Below, in pieces: positions 1-7,210 of a stretch of 24,999 bases of DNA. The first letter of the stretch is position 1. Each line of letters starts with the position of its first letter. Below the pieces are notes generated by a model, which did not search any database, was not told the origin of the DNA, and saw only the letters and a program-made list of their open reading frames with translations. This DNA comes from Candidatus Woesearchaeota archaeon (GTDB lineage Archaea; Nanobdellota; Nanobdellia; Woesearchaeales; WJIZ01), in contig JAGVXW010000033.1 in NCBI GenBank assembly GCA_018303575.1, positions 1 through 24,999 on the forward strand. The letters are read 5' to 3'. Both the position numbers and the translations under genes were made by a program.

Positions 1-59
1 TCCTGTTTCTTCAGTTTCATGGGTATTGGTTTCATGGTATTCAACCATAGAAAAAGCTA

Positions 60-68
60 CTATATAAA
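60..68 (+). promoter_or_regulatory. Archaeal TATA box of the interrupted small gene
   Basis: The sequence CTATATAAAC lies about 50-60 bases upstream of the possible start codons (TTG at 111, ATG at 120) of the gene split by the insertion sequence. A start site about 25 bases downstream would give a leader of roughly 20-30 bases. Bases 1-59 hold nothing else I can identify. Confidence 0.45.
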
Positions 69-328
69 CATAACGGAACTAAATTGTCATGCTACTAGTA
101 CTATCGCACATTGAAAGAGATGAAGAAAGCGATAGAGAAAAAGGAGTGGGATAAGGTAAGGGAGATTCTTGTCGAGCATCAGCGTTATGTGGGAGATGGA
201 AAAGAGCAGCAGCACAATATAAATGATATTTGGGTTGCTATTCAGCAATATGCAATAGACCTCCGACAGATTTCTGCGTGCCTCAACGCCCCATCAATAC
301 GTGGCCATACCGAGGATATCCTACTCAT

Positions 329-355
329 TAAGGGGTCATCGCAAAATAACATGCC
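329..355 (+). repeat. Left terminal inverted repeat plus TAA target duplication
   Basis: TAA at 329-331 precedes the left end of the element. Bases 332-355 match the reverse complement of 1581-1604 at about 20 of 24 positions, including the shared core TTATTTTGCG on the opposite strand. Confidence 0.8.
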
Positions 356-1547
356 AGTTTGACGGTTTGATGGTGTAGTTCCACTCTCCGTGGAACTCGC
401 TCGGTTGAATGTTGATTTGTGCCATTTCTTCATCTGTGACTTTGATTCCTTTTGTATATTTTTTCGTGTCGAGACGGGCGAAAACTTGAAGTCCTGTAGT
501 TGTCGTCGTCGACTTAATGAGATTGATGATAGTTGCATGATCATAGAGCGGCTTTTCTTTCCAGTTCATGCTGATGAAACTGAAGAGTCGGTGTTCAATT
601 TTGTTCCATTTGCTCGTGCCTGGCGGGAAATGTACGACTGTACAGGCGATTCCTGTTTCGTTCGCGAGAACTTGTAGTTCTCTTTTCCAAAGTCGGGCTC
701 GTGTACTGTTGCTACCGCCGCAATCGGCAGTGATAAGGAGTTGTGTTCGTGTCTTGTATGTTTTGCTTCCAAGATGTTTCCACCATTGCCGGATACTTTC
801 GACGGCAAACTCCGCAGTGTCGTGATCAATGCCGACGTTGACCCATCCTTTATTCTCATTGAGATCATAAACCCCATAGGGATTTACTTTTCCCAGTTCT
901 GGAATCTCAAAATCGTGCACTCGCACAATGGTGGCGTTTCCTCTTTGGTGCCATGCACGTCCTTTATTCTTGAAATCCCCAACGAGCTCTTTTTTCTTTG
1001 TGTCAACGCTTATGACGGGGTTTCCTTGCTCGGTGAATTGCCTTGCGGTCTTATTGATGTACTCGAACTGTGCGTTGCGGTCAGGGTGCTGCTTACCCTC
1101 ACGTGTTTTTTTGTTTGCTTGCAGCGTGTATCCTCTGCTTTTGATGATACGTGCAATAGTATCTGGTGAAATAGCATCTTCTTTGAGTGTACTTGCAATT
1201 GTGTAAGTGGACTTGCTAGTCCACTTGAGCAAGCTCATAGGGTCACCAGCTGTACTCTCGTCGAGAATTCTTTCAATCTGAGTGATAATTTCGGGATGTT
1301 GCTCAGATATTTTTTTGCGTCCGCCTCCTTCCCTTCTGAGTCGCGTGGAGTTTTTACGCTTCTTGTTTTTTACTTCCTGAATGCCTTTGAGCACCGTATG
1401 ATGGGACATGCCTGTTAGCGCGCAGACGTGCGCTTTGCCGCCTCGACCTATTTCGAGCGCCTTAATCCCCGCAAGACGTCTTCGCTGAACTTCGTTACAT
1501 TCAGAAAGTGTGGCGAGCCACATCCGCTCTACTTGTGCTGGATTCAT
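336..1547 (-). CDS. ISAzo13-family DDE transposase
   Basis: This protein catalyses transposition of the surrounding element. An N-terminal helix-turn-helix (about residues 35-60) is followed by an RNase H-like DDE domain. From the start chosen here the apparent triad is Asp182 (in SVDTKKKE), Asp275 (in ITADCGGSN) and Glu318 (in NKIEHRLF). The layout SVDTKKKE...NPYGVYD...ADCGGSN...WNKIEHR is typical of the ISAzo13 (Rhodopirellula-type) transposases. An upstream GTG at 1568 gives 410 residues. A TATA-like sequence at 1569-1577 sits right against that GTG, so transcription about 25 bases downstream would begin at about ATG 1547. I therefore chose 1547 (403 residues, leaderless). The stop lies inside the left terminal repeat. 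The frame is intact. Confidence 0.88.
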   Translation of the reverse strand: MNPAQVERMWLATLSECNEVQRRRLAGIKALEIGRGGKAHVCALTGMSHHTVLKGIQEVKNKKRKNSTRLRREGGGRKKISEQHPEIITQIERILDESTAGDPMSLLKWTSKSTYTIASTLKEDAISPDTIARIIKSRGYTLQANKKTREGKQHPDRNAQFEYINKTARQFTEQGNPVISVDTKKKELVGDFKNKGRAWHQRGNATIVRVHDFEIPELGKVNPYGVYDLNENKGWVNVGIDHDTAEFAVESIRQWWKHLGSKTYKTRTQLLITADCGGSNSTRARLWKRELQVLANETGIACTVVHFPPGTSKWNKIEHRLFSFISMNWKEKPLYDHATIINLIKSTTTTTGLQVFARLDTKKYTKGIKVTDEEMAQINIQPSEFHGEWNYTIKPSNWHVILR

Positions 1548-1568
1548 AACCTTCTTAAGAACAATCAC

Positions 1569-1577
1569 TATATAAAA
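1569..1577 (-). promoter_or_regulatory. TATA box of the transposase gene
   Basis: On the minus strand the sequence reads TTTTATATAG, centred about 25 bases upstream of ATG 1547. This fits a leaderless transcript and argues against the GTG at 1568 as start. Confidence 0.5.
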
Positions 1578-1580
1578 TGT

Positions 1581-1607
1581 GGCATTTTATTTTGCGGTAA
1601 TCCCTAA
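1581..1607 (+). repeat. Right terminal inverted repeat plus TAA target duplication
   Basis: Bases 1581-1604 are the mate of the left inverted repeat at 332-355. They are followed directly by TAA (1605-1607), the second copy of the target duplication. Confidence 0.8.
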
Positions 1608-1689
1608 GGTTAACTCCGCTCTGGAATGCGCAGAAAAATTCGAGAAAACCCTCAAAGAGCTCATTCGTAAGGGAAGATTCCTCAAGTAA

Positions 1690-1746
1690 CCCTTTCTTTA
1701 TAGAAACCCTTAAAAAAGCGCGATTCTTCTGTTGTTTGGGGGAAGC
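1690..1746 (+). promoter_or_regulatory. Promoter region of the SSADH/ThDP-enzyme operon
   Basis: The short gap between the split gene and the aldehyde dehydrogenase contains TCTTTATAG at about 1695-1702 as a TATA candidate, about 45-50 bases before ATG 1747. The purine-rich GGGGGAAG just before the ATG may help ribosome binding. Confidence 0.4.
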
Positions 1747-3099
1747 ATGAAAGCCATCAATCCTTACACTGGCGAGCTGATTAAAGAGTATAAGGAGCAT
1801 TCTTTTGAAGACGCGCTGCAGGCGATCCAGCATGCGAGGAAGGCGCAGGCATCCTGGAGCCATTTGGAGATCTCAGCGCGCGCCGCCTACCTCAGGAAAG
1901 TCGCTGAAACGCTAAGGAGGAACAAGCAGCGCTACGCTGAGCTGATGACATGCGAGATGGGCAAAATCATCCGCGAGAGCCAGGCGGAAGTGGAGAAATG
2001 CGCCCTCTGCTGCGATTTCTACGCTGATCACGCTGAAGATTTCCTTGCTCCTGAAATCGTGAAAACAGAGACGCACAAGAGCCAGATCCTTTTCCAGCCG
2101 CTCGGCATTGTGTTCGCCATCATGCCCTGGAATTTCCCGTTTTGGCAAGTGTTCAGGTGCGCTGCCCCGGCTCTGATGGCGGGCAATGTCGTCATCGTGA
2201 AGCACGCTTCCAACGTTCCGGGATGCGCCCTCGCGATTGAAGAGTCGTTTCGGGAAGCCGGTCTGCCTGAAGGCGCGTTCAGGACGCTCCTGATCAGTTC
2301 GGATATCGCCATGAAGCTCGTCGAGCACGTCGATGCGGTCTCTTTAACAGGCAGCAACAAGGCCGGTGAATCCATTGGAGAATTGGCCGGAAAGCACATC
2401 AAGCCCTGCGTCTTGGAATTGGGCGGCTCGGATCCTTTTATTGTTCTCGAAAACGCGGATGTTGAGAAAGCCGCGCAAACAGCCGCCCGGGCAAGATTCC
2501 TCAACTGCGGCCAAAGCTGTATCGCTGCGAAACGGTTCATTGTCCATGAGAAGGTGGCCAAGGTCTTTGAGGATGAATTTGTTCGTCAGGTGAAAAGATT
2601 CAAGATAGGAAATCCTATGGACCCTTCGACAGACATCGCTCCAATCGCAAGGCAGGAATTCATCCCAGGCCTCAAGACCCAGCTTGACGACGCAAAGCAG
2701 AAGGGCGCCAAGGTGCTGTTTGAGGCAACTGTGCCATCCAAGGGATTTTTCTTCCCTCCGGCCATTCTATCCAACGTAAACAAAGGCATGAAGGTCCTCA
2801 AGGAAGAGATTTTCGGCCCCATAGCGCCCATCATAACCGTAAAAAGCGATGAAGAAGCCATACAGATGGCCAACGACTCCATCTATGGCCTGGCGGCCTC
2901 GCTTTGGTGCAGGGATCTAAGCTACGCTGAGAAGCTGGCCGCCAGAATCCAGGCCGGCACAGTCGCGATCAATGACTTTGTGAAGTCGGATCCAAGGATG
3001 CCCTTCGGCGGCATCAAGAAGTCCGGCATGGGCCGGGAGCTTTCCAGATATGGGATGCTGGAATTCGTCAACATCAAAACCATCAACATGCAGCCATGA
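1747..3099 (+). CDS. NAD(P)-dependent aldehyde dehydrogenase, succinate-semialdehyde type
   Basis: This enzyme probably oxidises succinate semialdehyde to succinate in the cytoplasm. The 450-residue protein is a full-length aldehyde dehydrogenase. The oxyanion Asn is residue 129 (in PWNFPFWQ), the general base Glu 224 (in LELGGSDPF) and the catalytic Cys 258 (in NCGQSCIA). The Glu-to-Cys spacing of 34 is the family norm. The ending MPFGGIKKSGMGRE is also characteristic. ATG 1747 was chosen over TTG 1732 because the conserved N-terminus (KAINPYTGE) begins there. The stop overlaps the next start by 4 bases, so the two are translationally coupled. Overall similarity suggests the GabD/Sad SSADH group; another aldehyde substrate cannot be excluded. 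The partner gene supports the assignment. Confidence 0.88.
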   Translation: MKAINPYTGELIKEYKEHSFEDALQAIQHARKAQASWSHLEISARAAYLRKVAETLRRNKQRYAELMTCEMGKIIRESQAEVEKCALCCDFYADHAEDFLAPEIVKTETHKSQILFQPLGIVFAIMPWNFPFWQVFRCAAPALMAGNVVIVKHASNVPGCALAIEESFREAGLPEGAFRTLLISSDIAMKLVEHVDAVSLTGSNKAGESIGELAGKHIKPCVLELGGSDPFIVLENADVEKAAQTAARARFLNCGQSCIAAKRFIVHEKVAKVFEDEFVRQVKRFKIGNPMDPSTDIAPIARQEFIPGLKTQLDDAKQKGAKVLFEATVPSKGFFFPPAILSNVNKGMKVLKEEIFGPIAPIITVKSDEEAIQMANDSIYGLAASLWCRDLSYAEKLAARIQAGTVAINDFVKSDPRMPFGGIKKSGMGRELSRYGMLEFVNIKTINMQP

Positions 3100-4733
3100 A
3101 AGCCTCAGACTTGTTCGTCAAATGCCTTCTTGAGGAGGGCGTCGAATACGTGTTTTCTGTCCCGGGCGAGGAGAATCTTGATCTTCTGGAGAGCTTGCGC
3201 AAATCTAAGATTAGGGTGATCATCACGAGGCACGAACAGGCGGCTGCATTCATGGCCGCGACCTATGGCCGCTTAACAGGGAAAGTGGGGGTGTGCCTGT
3301 CAACGCTCGGCCCCGGAGCCACGAATCTTGTCACCGGCATCGCCCACGCGCAACTCGGCGGAATGCCCCTGCTCGCCATCACAGGGCAGAAAGGCATCCG
3401 GGAGAACTGGCAGGCGGATTTCCAAGTTATCGATGTCATCAATATGCTCAGGCCGCTGACAAAGCGCTCGGTCCAGATTCAGGGTCCCAAACAGATCCCC
3501 AAAGAGATACGGGAGGCCTTCAAGCTCGCCACGACAGAGAGGCAGGGTGTTTGCCATATTGAGCTCCCGGAGGACATCGCCAAGGAGGACGTGGATGCTC
3601 TGCCCCTGAAACCCTTTATCCTCAGGCGCCCCAACCCCGACGACAAGATCATCCAGCAGGCGGCGACCATTATCCGCACCGCGAAACTGCCTATAGTCAT
3701 CGTTTCAAGCAGGGCGCAGCGCAACCGCGTCCATGAGGCGCTGAGGAAGCTCTGCGACACGCATAATTTGTATGTCATCCACACCCAGATGGGCAAGGGC
3801 GCCCTGGGCGATGACCACAAGAATTCCCTCTATGCCTTTGGGATCCATAAGAAGGATTACGTCAACTGCGTTGTGGATCGGGCAGATGTCGTGATCGCGG
3901 CCGGCTATTCTCCCACAGAGCATCCCCCGGCTGTATGGAACCGGGGAAACAAGACCATCGTGCACATTGACTTCACTCCCGCTAGGACAGACAGCTATTA
4001 TAACCCCAGATGCGAGGTGATCGGCGACATCGCCTCTGCCCTGGACATGCTGAGCGAGGCGCTGAAAGGCTATAAATATGACGATGACTATTGCAAGCGC
4101 ATCAAGAAGGAGATAGAGGCGCGGAATGCAGAAGGAAAGAGCGATTCTTCCTTCCCCCTGCGGCCCAGGAGGATTGTGGCGGATTGCCGGAAAGCTTTAG
4201 GGAAAGAGGATATCCTCTGCCTCGACAACGGCATCTACAAGCTCTGGTTCTCGAGGCATTATCCGACGTATGAGATTGGCACCTTCCTTCTGGATAACGC
4301 CTTGGCCACGATGGGCGCGGGCCTGCCGAGCGCGATTGCCGCCAAGCTTGTCCATCCGGACAAGAAAGTGCTGGCGGTGTGCGGCGACGGCGGCTTCATG
4401 ATGAACTCACAGGAGATGGAGACAGCTGTGCGCCTCGGCCTCAATGTTGTTGTGCTGATCCTGAACGATGACGCGTATGGCTTCATCAAGTGGAAGCAGG
4501 AAGCGATGGGCTTCGAGGATTTCGCGCTGGATTATGGCAATCCTGATTTCGTCAAGTACGCGGAAGCGTATGGCGCGAAAGGGTACAAGATAAAGAAAGC
4601 CGCCGACTTGCTGCCGACGCTGGAAAAGGCCTTCAAGCAGAAGGGTCCGGCCATCATCGAATGCCCGATTGATTACAGCGAGAACAAGACAGTGTTTAGC
4701 GAGGAGTTATCGAAGCTGGAGTGCCCGGTTTGA
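3096..4733 (+). CDS. ThDP-dependent decarboxylase/synthase, acetolactate-synthase-like; candidate 2-oxoglutarate decarboxylase
   Basis: This 545-residue ThDP enzyme has the three-domain layout of acetolactate synthase large subunits. The cofactor-activating Glu is residue 47 (in TRHEQAAAFMA). The ThDP/Mg motif starts at GDG 430-432 and ends at Asn457-Asp458, a spacing of 27. By general family it would be annotated acetolactate synthase. However, the N-terminal pattern (EEGVEYVF..PGEENL) and the adjacent succinate-semialdehyde dehydrogenase match the gene pair that in Synechococcus PCC 7002 forms 2-oxoglutarate decarboxylase plus SSADH. No regulatory small subunit gene is adjacent, which fits a non-biosynthetic role. 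The likely alternative is a catabolic acetolactate synthase. Family membership is firm; the substrate is inferred. Confidence 0.85.
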   Translation: MKASDLFVKCLLEEGVEYVFSVPGEENLDLLESLRKSKIRVIITRHEQAAAFMAATYGRLTGKVGVCLSTLGPGATNLVTGIAHAQLGGMPLLAITGQKGIRENWQADFQVIDVINMLRPLTKRSVQIQGPKQIPKEIREAFKLATTERQGVCHIELPEDIAKEDVDALPLKPFILRRPNPDDKIIQQAATIIRTAKLPIVIVSSRAQRNRVHEALRKLCDTHNLYVIHTQMGKGALGDDHKNSLYAFGIHKKDYVNCVVDRADVVIAAGYSPTEHPPAVWNRGNKTIVHIDFTPARTDSYYNPRCEVIGDIASALDMLSEALKGYKYDDDYCKRIKKEIEARNAEGKSDSSFPLRPRRIVADCRKALGKEDILCLDNGIYKLWFSRHYPTYEIGTFLLDNALATMGAGLPSAIAAKLVHPDKKVLAVCGDGGFMMNSQEMETAVRLGLNVVVLILNDDAYGFIKWKQEAMGFEDFALDYGNPDFVKYAEAYGAKGYKIKKAADLLPTLEKAFKQKGPAIIECPIDYSENKTVFSEELSKLECPV

Positions 4734-4750
4734 AAGGAGGTTACAGAGCC

Positions 4751-4864
4751 ATGAAAAAGAAGAGCCAATACGACGGATTTCTTCACAAGATACAGAAACC
4801 AAAGATGAGGGGACTTTGGGATAATCAGGAAGACGAGTGGTATGAAAAAGAGAATAAAGATTGA
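4751..4864 (+). CDS. Small protein of 37 residues, function unknown
   Basis: An ATG at 4751 opens a 37-codon frame ending TGA 4862-4864. It is preceded by an unusually good Shine-Dalgarno, AAAGGAGG at about 4735-4742, starting just after the stop of the ThDP enzyme. The protein is Lys-rich at the N-terminus, and its second half is acidic and aromatic with the string LWDNQEDEWYE. Short acidic W-D-N-x-E-D-E tails of this kind occur at the C-terminus of some archaeal antitoxins (MazE/VapB type), but no toxin gene is adjacent. It could also be a regulatory micropeptide. It is likely in the transcript of the two upstream genes. Confidence 0.55.
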   Translation: MKKKSQYDGFLHKIQKPKMRGLWDNQEDEWYEKENKD

Positions 4865-4868
4865 ATCG

Positions 4869-5462
4869 TTATGAGGTAGTCAGCTCTTCCTCAATCTCTG
4901 CCTTGAAGCTCTCGTAATTCCAGCTCCTGAGCTGCTTGCCGTTGATGAAGAACGTCGGGGTGCCTTGAACGTTTCTGGCGGTGCCCTGGCGCTGCTCGCC
5001 GGTCACGATCTTCGCCTTCTTGCCTGAAGCGAGGCAGGCGTTGAACTTCTCCATGTCAAGGCCAAGCTCCTCGGCGTACCTTCTCAAGTCGGCCCGGTCG
5101 AGCCGGTCCTGATTCTCGAAGAGGAGGTCATGATACTCCCAGAACTTGCCCTGGTCGTTGGCGCATTCAGACGCCTCAGCGGCGAGAAACGCTCTGGGAT
5201 GGATGCTTGAAAGGGGAAATTGCCTGTACTGCAATTGCACTCTATCTCCATACTCCTCGATGATCCTCTTCACCACAGGATGCGCCGCCCCGCAAGCGGG
5301 GCACTGGAAATCAGAGAAGTCCTCGATCACGACAGAAGATGAGGCATTGCCGCGCGGCGGTTTGGGGATAATCGTGTCAGGATAGTCCGGAGCCCTCAAG
5401 AAATAAAAAGCCAGCACCACCACAACGGCGATGCCGATGGCCCATTTTACCCAGGTCTTCAT
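4869..5462 (-). CDS. Membrane-anchored DsbA-like thiol oxidoreductase (CPAC)
   Basis: This 197-residue protein has one N-terminal membrane segment (about residues 7-23), followed by a Pro-rich linker and a DsbA/thioredoxin-fold domain. The redox motif Cys-Pro-Ala-Cys is at 54-57, and the cis-Pro loop motif (VQGTPTFFINGK) is near residue 165. A helical insertion typical of DsbA lies between them. It is probably tethered outside the cytoplasmic membrane and makes or isomerises disulfides. The start ATG 5462 was chosen because it puts the membrane segment at the N-terminus and lies one base after the stop of the preceding gene. It is a diverged paralogue of that gene (shared EASECA(N/D)(D/E)QGKFW). 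Confidence 0.88.
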   Translation of the reverse strand: MKTWVKWAIGIAVVVVLAFYFLRAPDYPDTIIPKPPRGNASSSVVIEDFSDFQCPACGAAHPVVKRIIEEYGDRVQLQYRQFPLSSIHPRAFLAAEASECANDQGKFWEYHDLLFENQDRLDRADLRRYAEELGLDMEKFNACLASGKKAKIVTGEQRQGTARNVQGTPTFFINGKQLRSWNYESFKAEIEEELTTS

Positions 5463-5463
5463 C

Positions 5464-6195
5464 TTAGCCAAGCGCAGCCTCAATGGCCTGCTGGAAGACC
5501 GCATAGGGCTGGGCGCCGTCAATCCTCTGGCCGTTGACAAGGAAGCCCGGCGTTCCTGAAACCCCGGCCTGCGATCCGGCACTCAGGTCAGCCTGGATTT
5601 CTCCGGCATACTTGCCCGAATCAAGGCAGGAATTGAACTTCGCCATATCCAGGCCGATCTCCTGCGCATATTGCTTGAACGTCGCTGTTCCGCCTTGCAC
5701 GCCGCTAGAGAACAGCTTCTCATGCATCTGCCAGAACTTGCCCTGCTCATCAGCGCATTCAGACGCTTCAGCAGCTTTCTGCGCGTTCTGGTGGAATCCC
5801 AAGGGGAAGTCGCGGTACACAAATCTTACTTTGCCGGTATCTATATACTCCTGCTTGATCTGGGGGAAAGTCTGCGAATGGAAGCGTCCGCAATAGGGGC
5901 ACTCGAAATCCGAGAACTCAACGATAGTCACCGGCGCGTTCTTGTTCCCGAGCATCGGATCATCGTCCACGAGCTTTGCCATGTCAACTGTGGGCGCGGG
6001 AGCCGAATCTCCAGGCTGGATCGCAGGCGCGTCATTTCCTGCCTGCACTGTGCCGCCTTTCAGGCTCTTGCCCAGGTCGCCCAGCTGGAGCGCGATGACC
6101 AGCAATAAAATGACGGAGAGCACGGAACTCCAGGTTCCGAGCTTGCTGTAGAGTTCACTTGAATCTTTTTTTGTTCCTTGATGCTCTTCTGACAT
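5464..6195 (-). CDS. Membrane-anchored DsbA-like thiol oxidoreductase (CPYC)
   Basis: This 243-residue protein has a short cytoplasmic N-terminus, a membrane segment at about 24-39, and a long Ala/Pro/Asp-rich linker. A DsbA-fold domain follows, with Cys-Pro-Tyr-Cys at 99-102 and the cis-Pro motif VSGTPGFLVNGQ. It is likely an extracytoplasmic disulfide-forming enzyme. ATG 6195 was chosen because GAGGTGG lies just upstream on the minus strand and a TATA box lies at the right distance. It forms a two-gene unit with the CPAC paralogue downstream. Upstream on the same strand is a membrane winged-helix regulator that may sense the same thiol chemistry. Confidence 0.9.
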   Translation of the reverse strand: MSEEHQGTKKDSSELYSKLGTWSSVLSVILLLVIALQLGDLGKSLKGGTVQAGNDAPAIQPGDSAPAPTVDMAKLVDDDPMLGNKNAPVTIVEFSDFECPYCGRFHSQTFPQIKQEYIDTGKVRFVYRDFPLGFHQNAQKAAEASECADEQGKFWQMHEKLFSSGVQGGTATFKQYAQEIGLDMAKFNSCLDSGKYAGEIQADLSAGSQAGVSGTPGFLVNGQRIDGAQPYAVFQQAIEAALG

Positions 6196-6231
6196 TAAAA
6201 CCCACCTCTGGATCGGTTGTGAAAGGCCTGG

Positions 6232-6245
6232 CTTATATATTTTCC
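6232..6245 (-). promoter_or_regulatory. TATA box and ribosome site of the dsbA-like pair
   Basis: The minus strand reads GGAAAATATATAAG. A start site about 25 bases downstream (about 6210) leaves a leader of about 15 bases containing AGAGGTGGG (about 6202-6210), the likely Shine-Dalgarno. The pair can therefore be transcribed apart from the regulator genes upstream. Confidence 0.6.
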
Positions 6246-6302
6246 CTCCAGGACAAGCGATGGGAAACAAGCTATAAGCAAGGAATTTTGAAGAATAACC
6301 GT

Positions 6303-6806
6303 TCAAAACGCCTCTTTGATGTGGACAGAAAGCGTCTTGCCCTGCTCCTGCCGCGCAATCAGGCCTTTCTTTTCCAAGTCAGAGAGCACAGTGCTCAGTT
6401 TCGCCTTTGACATCGCTGTCCGGAGCCGCAGCGTGCTCTGGGTGATGCCGTCCTGCTCGCGGACCGCCTTGATGACTTCCTGCTCTGATACATCAAGACC
6501 TTTCATCACCAGGGAGAACTTTTCCTCGCCGATTTCCTTTTGTTTGCTCTCCTCAATCCTTCTCAGGAGCGCTTCCTCGCTTGGAGAAAAGAAGAGCAGG
6601 TAAAATCCAAGCGCGAGCATGAAGCCGATGAAGCCGAACGCGAAATGCGTTAGGGAAAGCCCGGACTGGAGCTTGCTGCACGCCGCGTTTTCGAAGCAGC
6701 CGAGCGCCTTCGCCTCAGTGCTCATGCCCCCGATGAGCTGGACGAGCAGCAGGGCAAGAACAGATGAGATCCCCACCAGCACGATGCCGAGCTTCTTGTT
6801 CTCCAT
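6303..6806 (-). CDS. Membrane-bound winged-helix transcriptional regulator with external cysteine pair
   Basis: This 167-residue protein has two membrane segments, at about residues 8-25 and 52-73. A cytoplasmic part from about 75 ends in a winged-helix/MarR-like DNA-binding domain (about 103-167, with ITQSTLRLRTAMSKAKLS as the recognition region). The charged N-terminus MENKK and the cytoplasmic HTH both place the 26-51 loop outside the cell. That loop has two cysteines (GCFENAACSK). The protein is therefore a candidate one-component sensor whose cysteine pair could report extracytoplasmic thiol state. It is followed at 107 bases by two DsbA-like genes. Its start directly abuts the stop of the COG2522-like gene (ATG 6806, TAG 6809-6807). 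The sensing role is inference; the domain layout is visible. Confidence 0.75.
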   Translation of the reverse strand: MENKKLGIVLVGISSVLALLLVQLIGGMSTEAKALGCFENAACSKLQSGLSLTHFAFGFIGFMLALGFYLLFFSPSEEALLRRIEESKQKEIGEEKFSLVMKGLDVSEQEVIKAVREQDGITQSTLRLRTAMSKAKLSTVLSDLEKKGLIARQEQGKTLSVHIKEAF

Positions 6807-7178
6807 CTACGCAGCCACCTTGCAAACGCTGCACGTTGCGGGAATGGTTCCGTCAAGCCTTCGGTGCAGGTCGCACATCGTCTTGCCGCCCATCATTCTC
6901 CGGCACAGATCATTGAGAGATTGCATGATGCTATTCGGATTCTTCCGGATGCCTTTCGCCTCAGCGCGGATGTCAGTGAGTTCCTGCTTCGTAAACTTAA
7001 GATCAGATCCGCGTTTTGTATGAAGATACTGGCTGACAGCCGCCTGCGTCAGCCCGAGAAGCTCGGCCGCCTCCTTTTGGCTGAGCCCTTCCTCATCCAC
7101 GAAAACGCGCGCGAGTTCCCGACGGAGAGCTGGAAGAAGATACCAGACCTCGACCTCTTGCGGCATATGGAGCGCCAT
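6807..7178 (-). CDS. COG2522-like archaeal helix-turn-helix regulator
   Basis: This 123-residue cytoplasmic protein has a clear helix-turn-helix at about 32-53 (LSQKEAAELLGLTQAAVSQY). Its C-terminal half carries four cysteines (92, 102, 116, 119), the last two as CSVC, so a metal site is likely. This matches the small archaeal predicted regulators of COG2522. ATG 7178 was chosen because a TATA-like sequence lies about 25-30 bases upstream, giving a leaderless transcript. A second in-frame ATG is at 7166. It heads an operon with the membrane-bound winged-helix protein. Target genes cannot be deduced. Confidence 0.82.
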   Translation of the reverse strand: MALHMPQEVEVWYLLPALRRELARVFVDEEGLSQKEAAELLGLTQAAVSQYLHTKRGSDLKFTKQELTDIRAEAKGIRKNPNSIMQSLNDLCRRMMGGKTMCDLHRRLDGTIPATCSVCKVAA

Positions 7179-7195
7179 TTTTGACGAGTTAAGGG

Positions 7196-7210
7196 CGTTA
7201 AGTATTTAAG
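7196..7210 (-). promoter_or_regulatory. TATA box of the COG2522-like regulator
   Basis: The minus strand reads TCTTAAATACTTAAC, about 25 bases upstream of ATG 7178. It overlaps the 3' end of the TrmB-like gene on the same strand. Confidence 0.45.

Larger units (their letters stand above)
332..1604 (-). mobile_element. ISAzo13-family insertion sequence, complete
   Basis: The element is 1273 bp with one transposase gene on the minus strand. Its imperfect terminal inverted repeats, about 24 bp long, read GGGGTCATCGC inward from 332 and GGGATTACCGC inward from 1604 on the other strand; about four bases in five match. A 3-bp direct repeat TAA flanks it (329-331 and 1605-1607), as expected for a target-site duplication. 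The transposase frame is intact, so the copy may be recent and active. It is more AT-rich than the genes to its right. Confidence 0.85.
120..1689 (+). pseudogene. Small gene of unknown function, interrupted by an insertion sequence
   Basis: An open frame starts at ATG 120 (or TTG 111, following an in-frame TAG at 96-98) and runs into the insertion sequence, where it stops at 362. If the element (332-1604) and one copy of the TAA duplication are removed, codon AA(330-331)+G(1608) is Lys. The frame then continues without a break to TAA at 1687-1689. The restored protein has about 97 residues, is highly charged, and looks mostly helical at both ends (Lys/Glu-rich N-terminus; C-terminus ending in RKGRFLK). 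The clean continuation across the deletion is good evidence that this was one gene. I do not recognise the family and see no catalytic motif. The split copy cannot make the full protein unless the element excises. Confidence 0.75.

Noticed and set aside
111..362. A complete 83-residue gene
   Set aside because: Its last ten codons lie inside the insertion sequence; the true frame continues after 1607.
336..1568. Transposase starting at GTG 1568
   Set aside because: The TATA box lies against that codon, so RNA would begin near ATG 1547.
5464..6306. Longer DsbA-like protein starting upstream at 6306
   Set aside because: The extra 37 residues would precede the TATA box and Shine-Dalgarno found just before ATG 6195.
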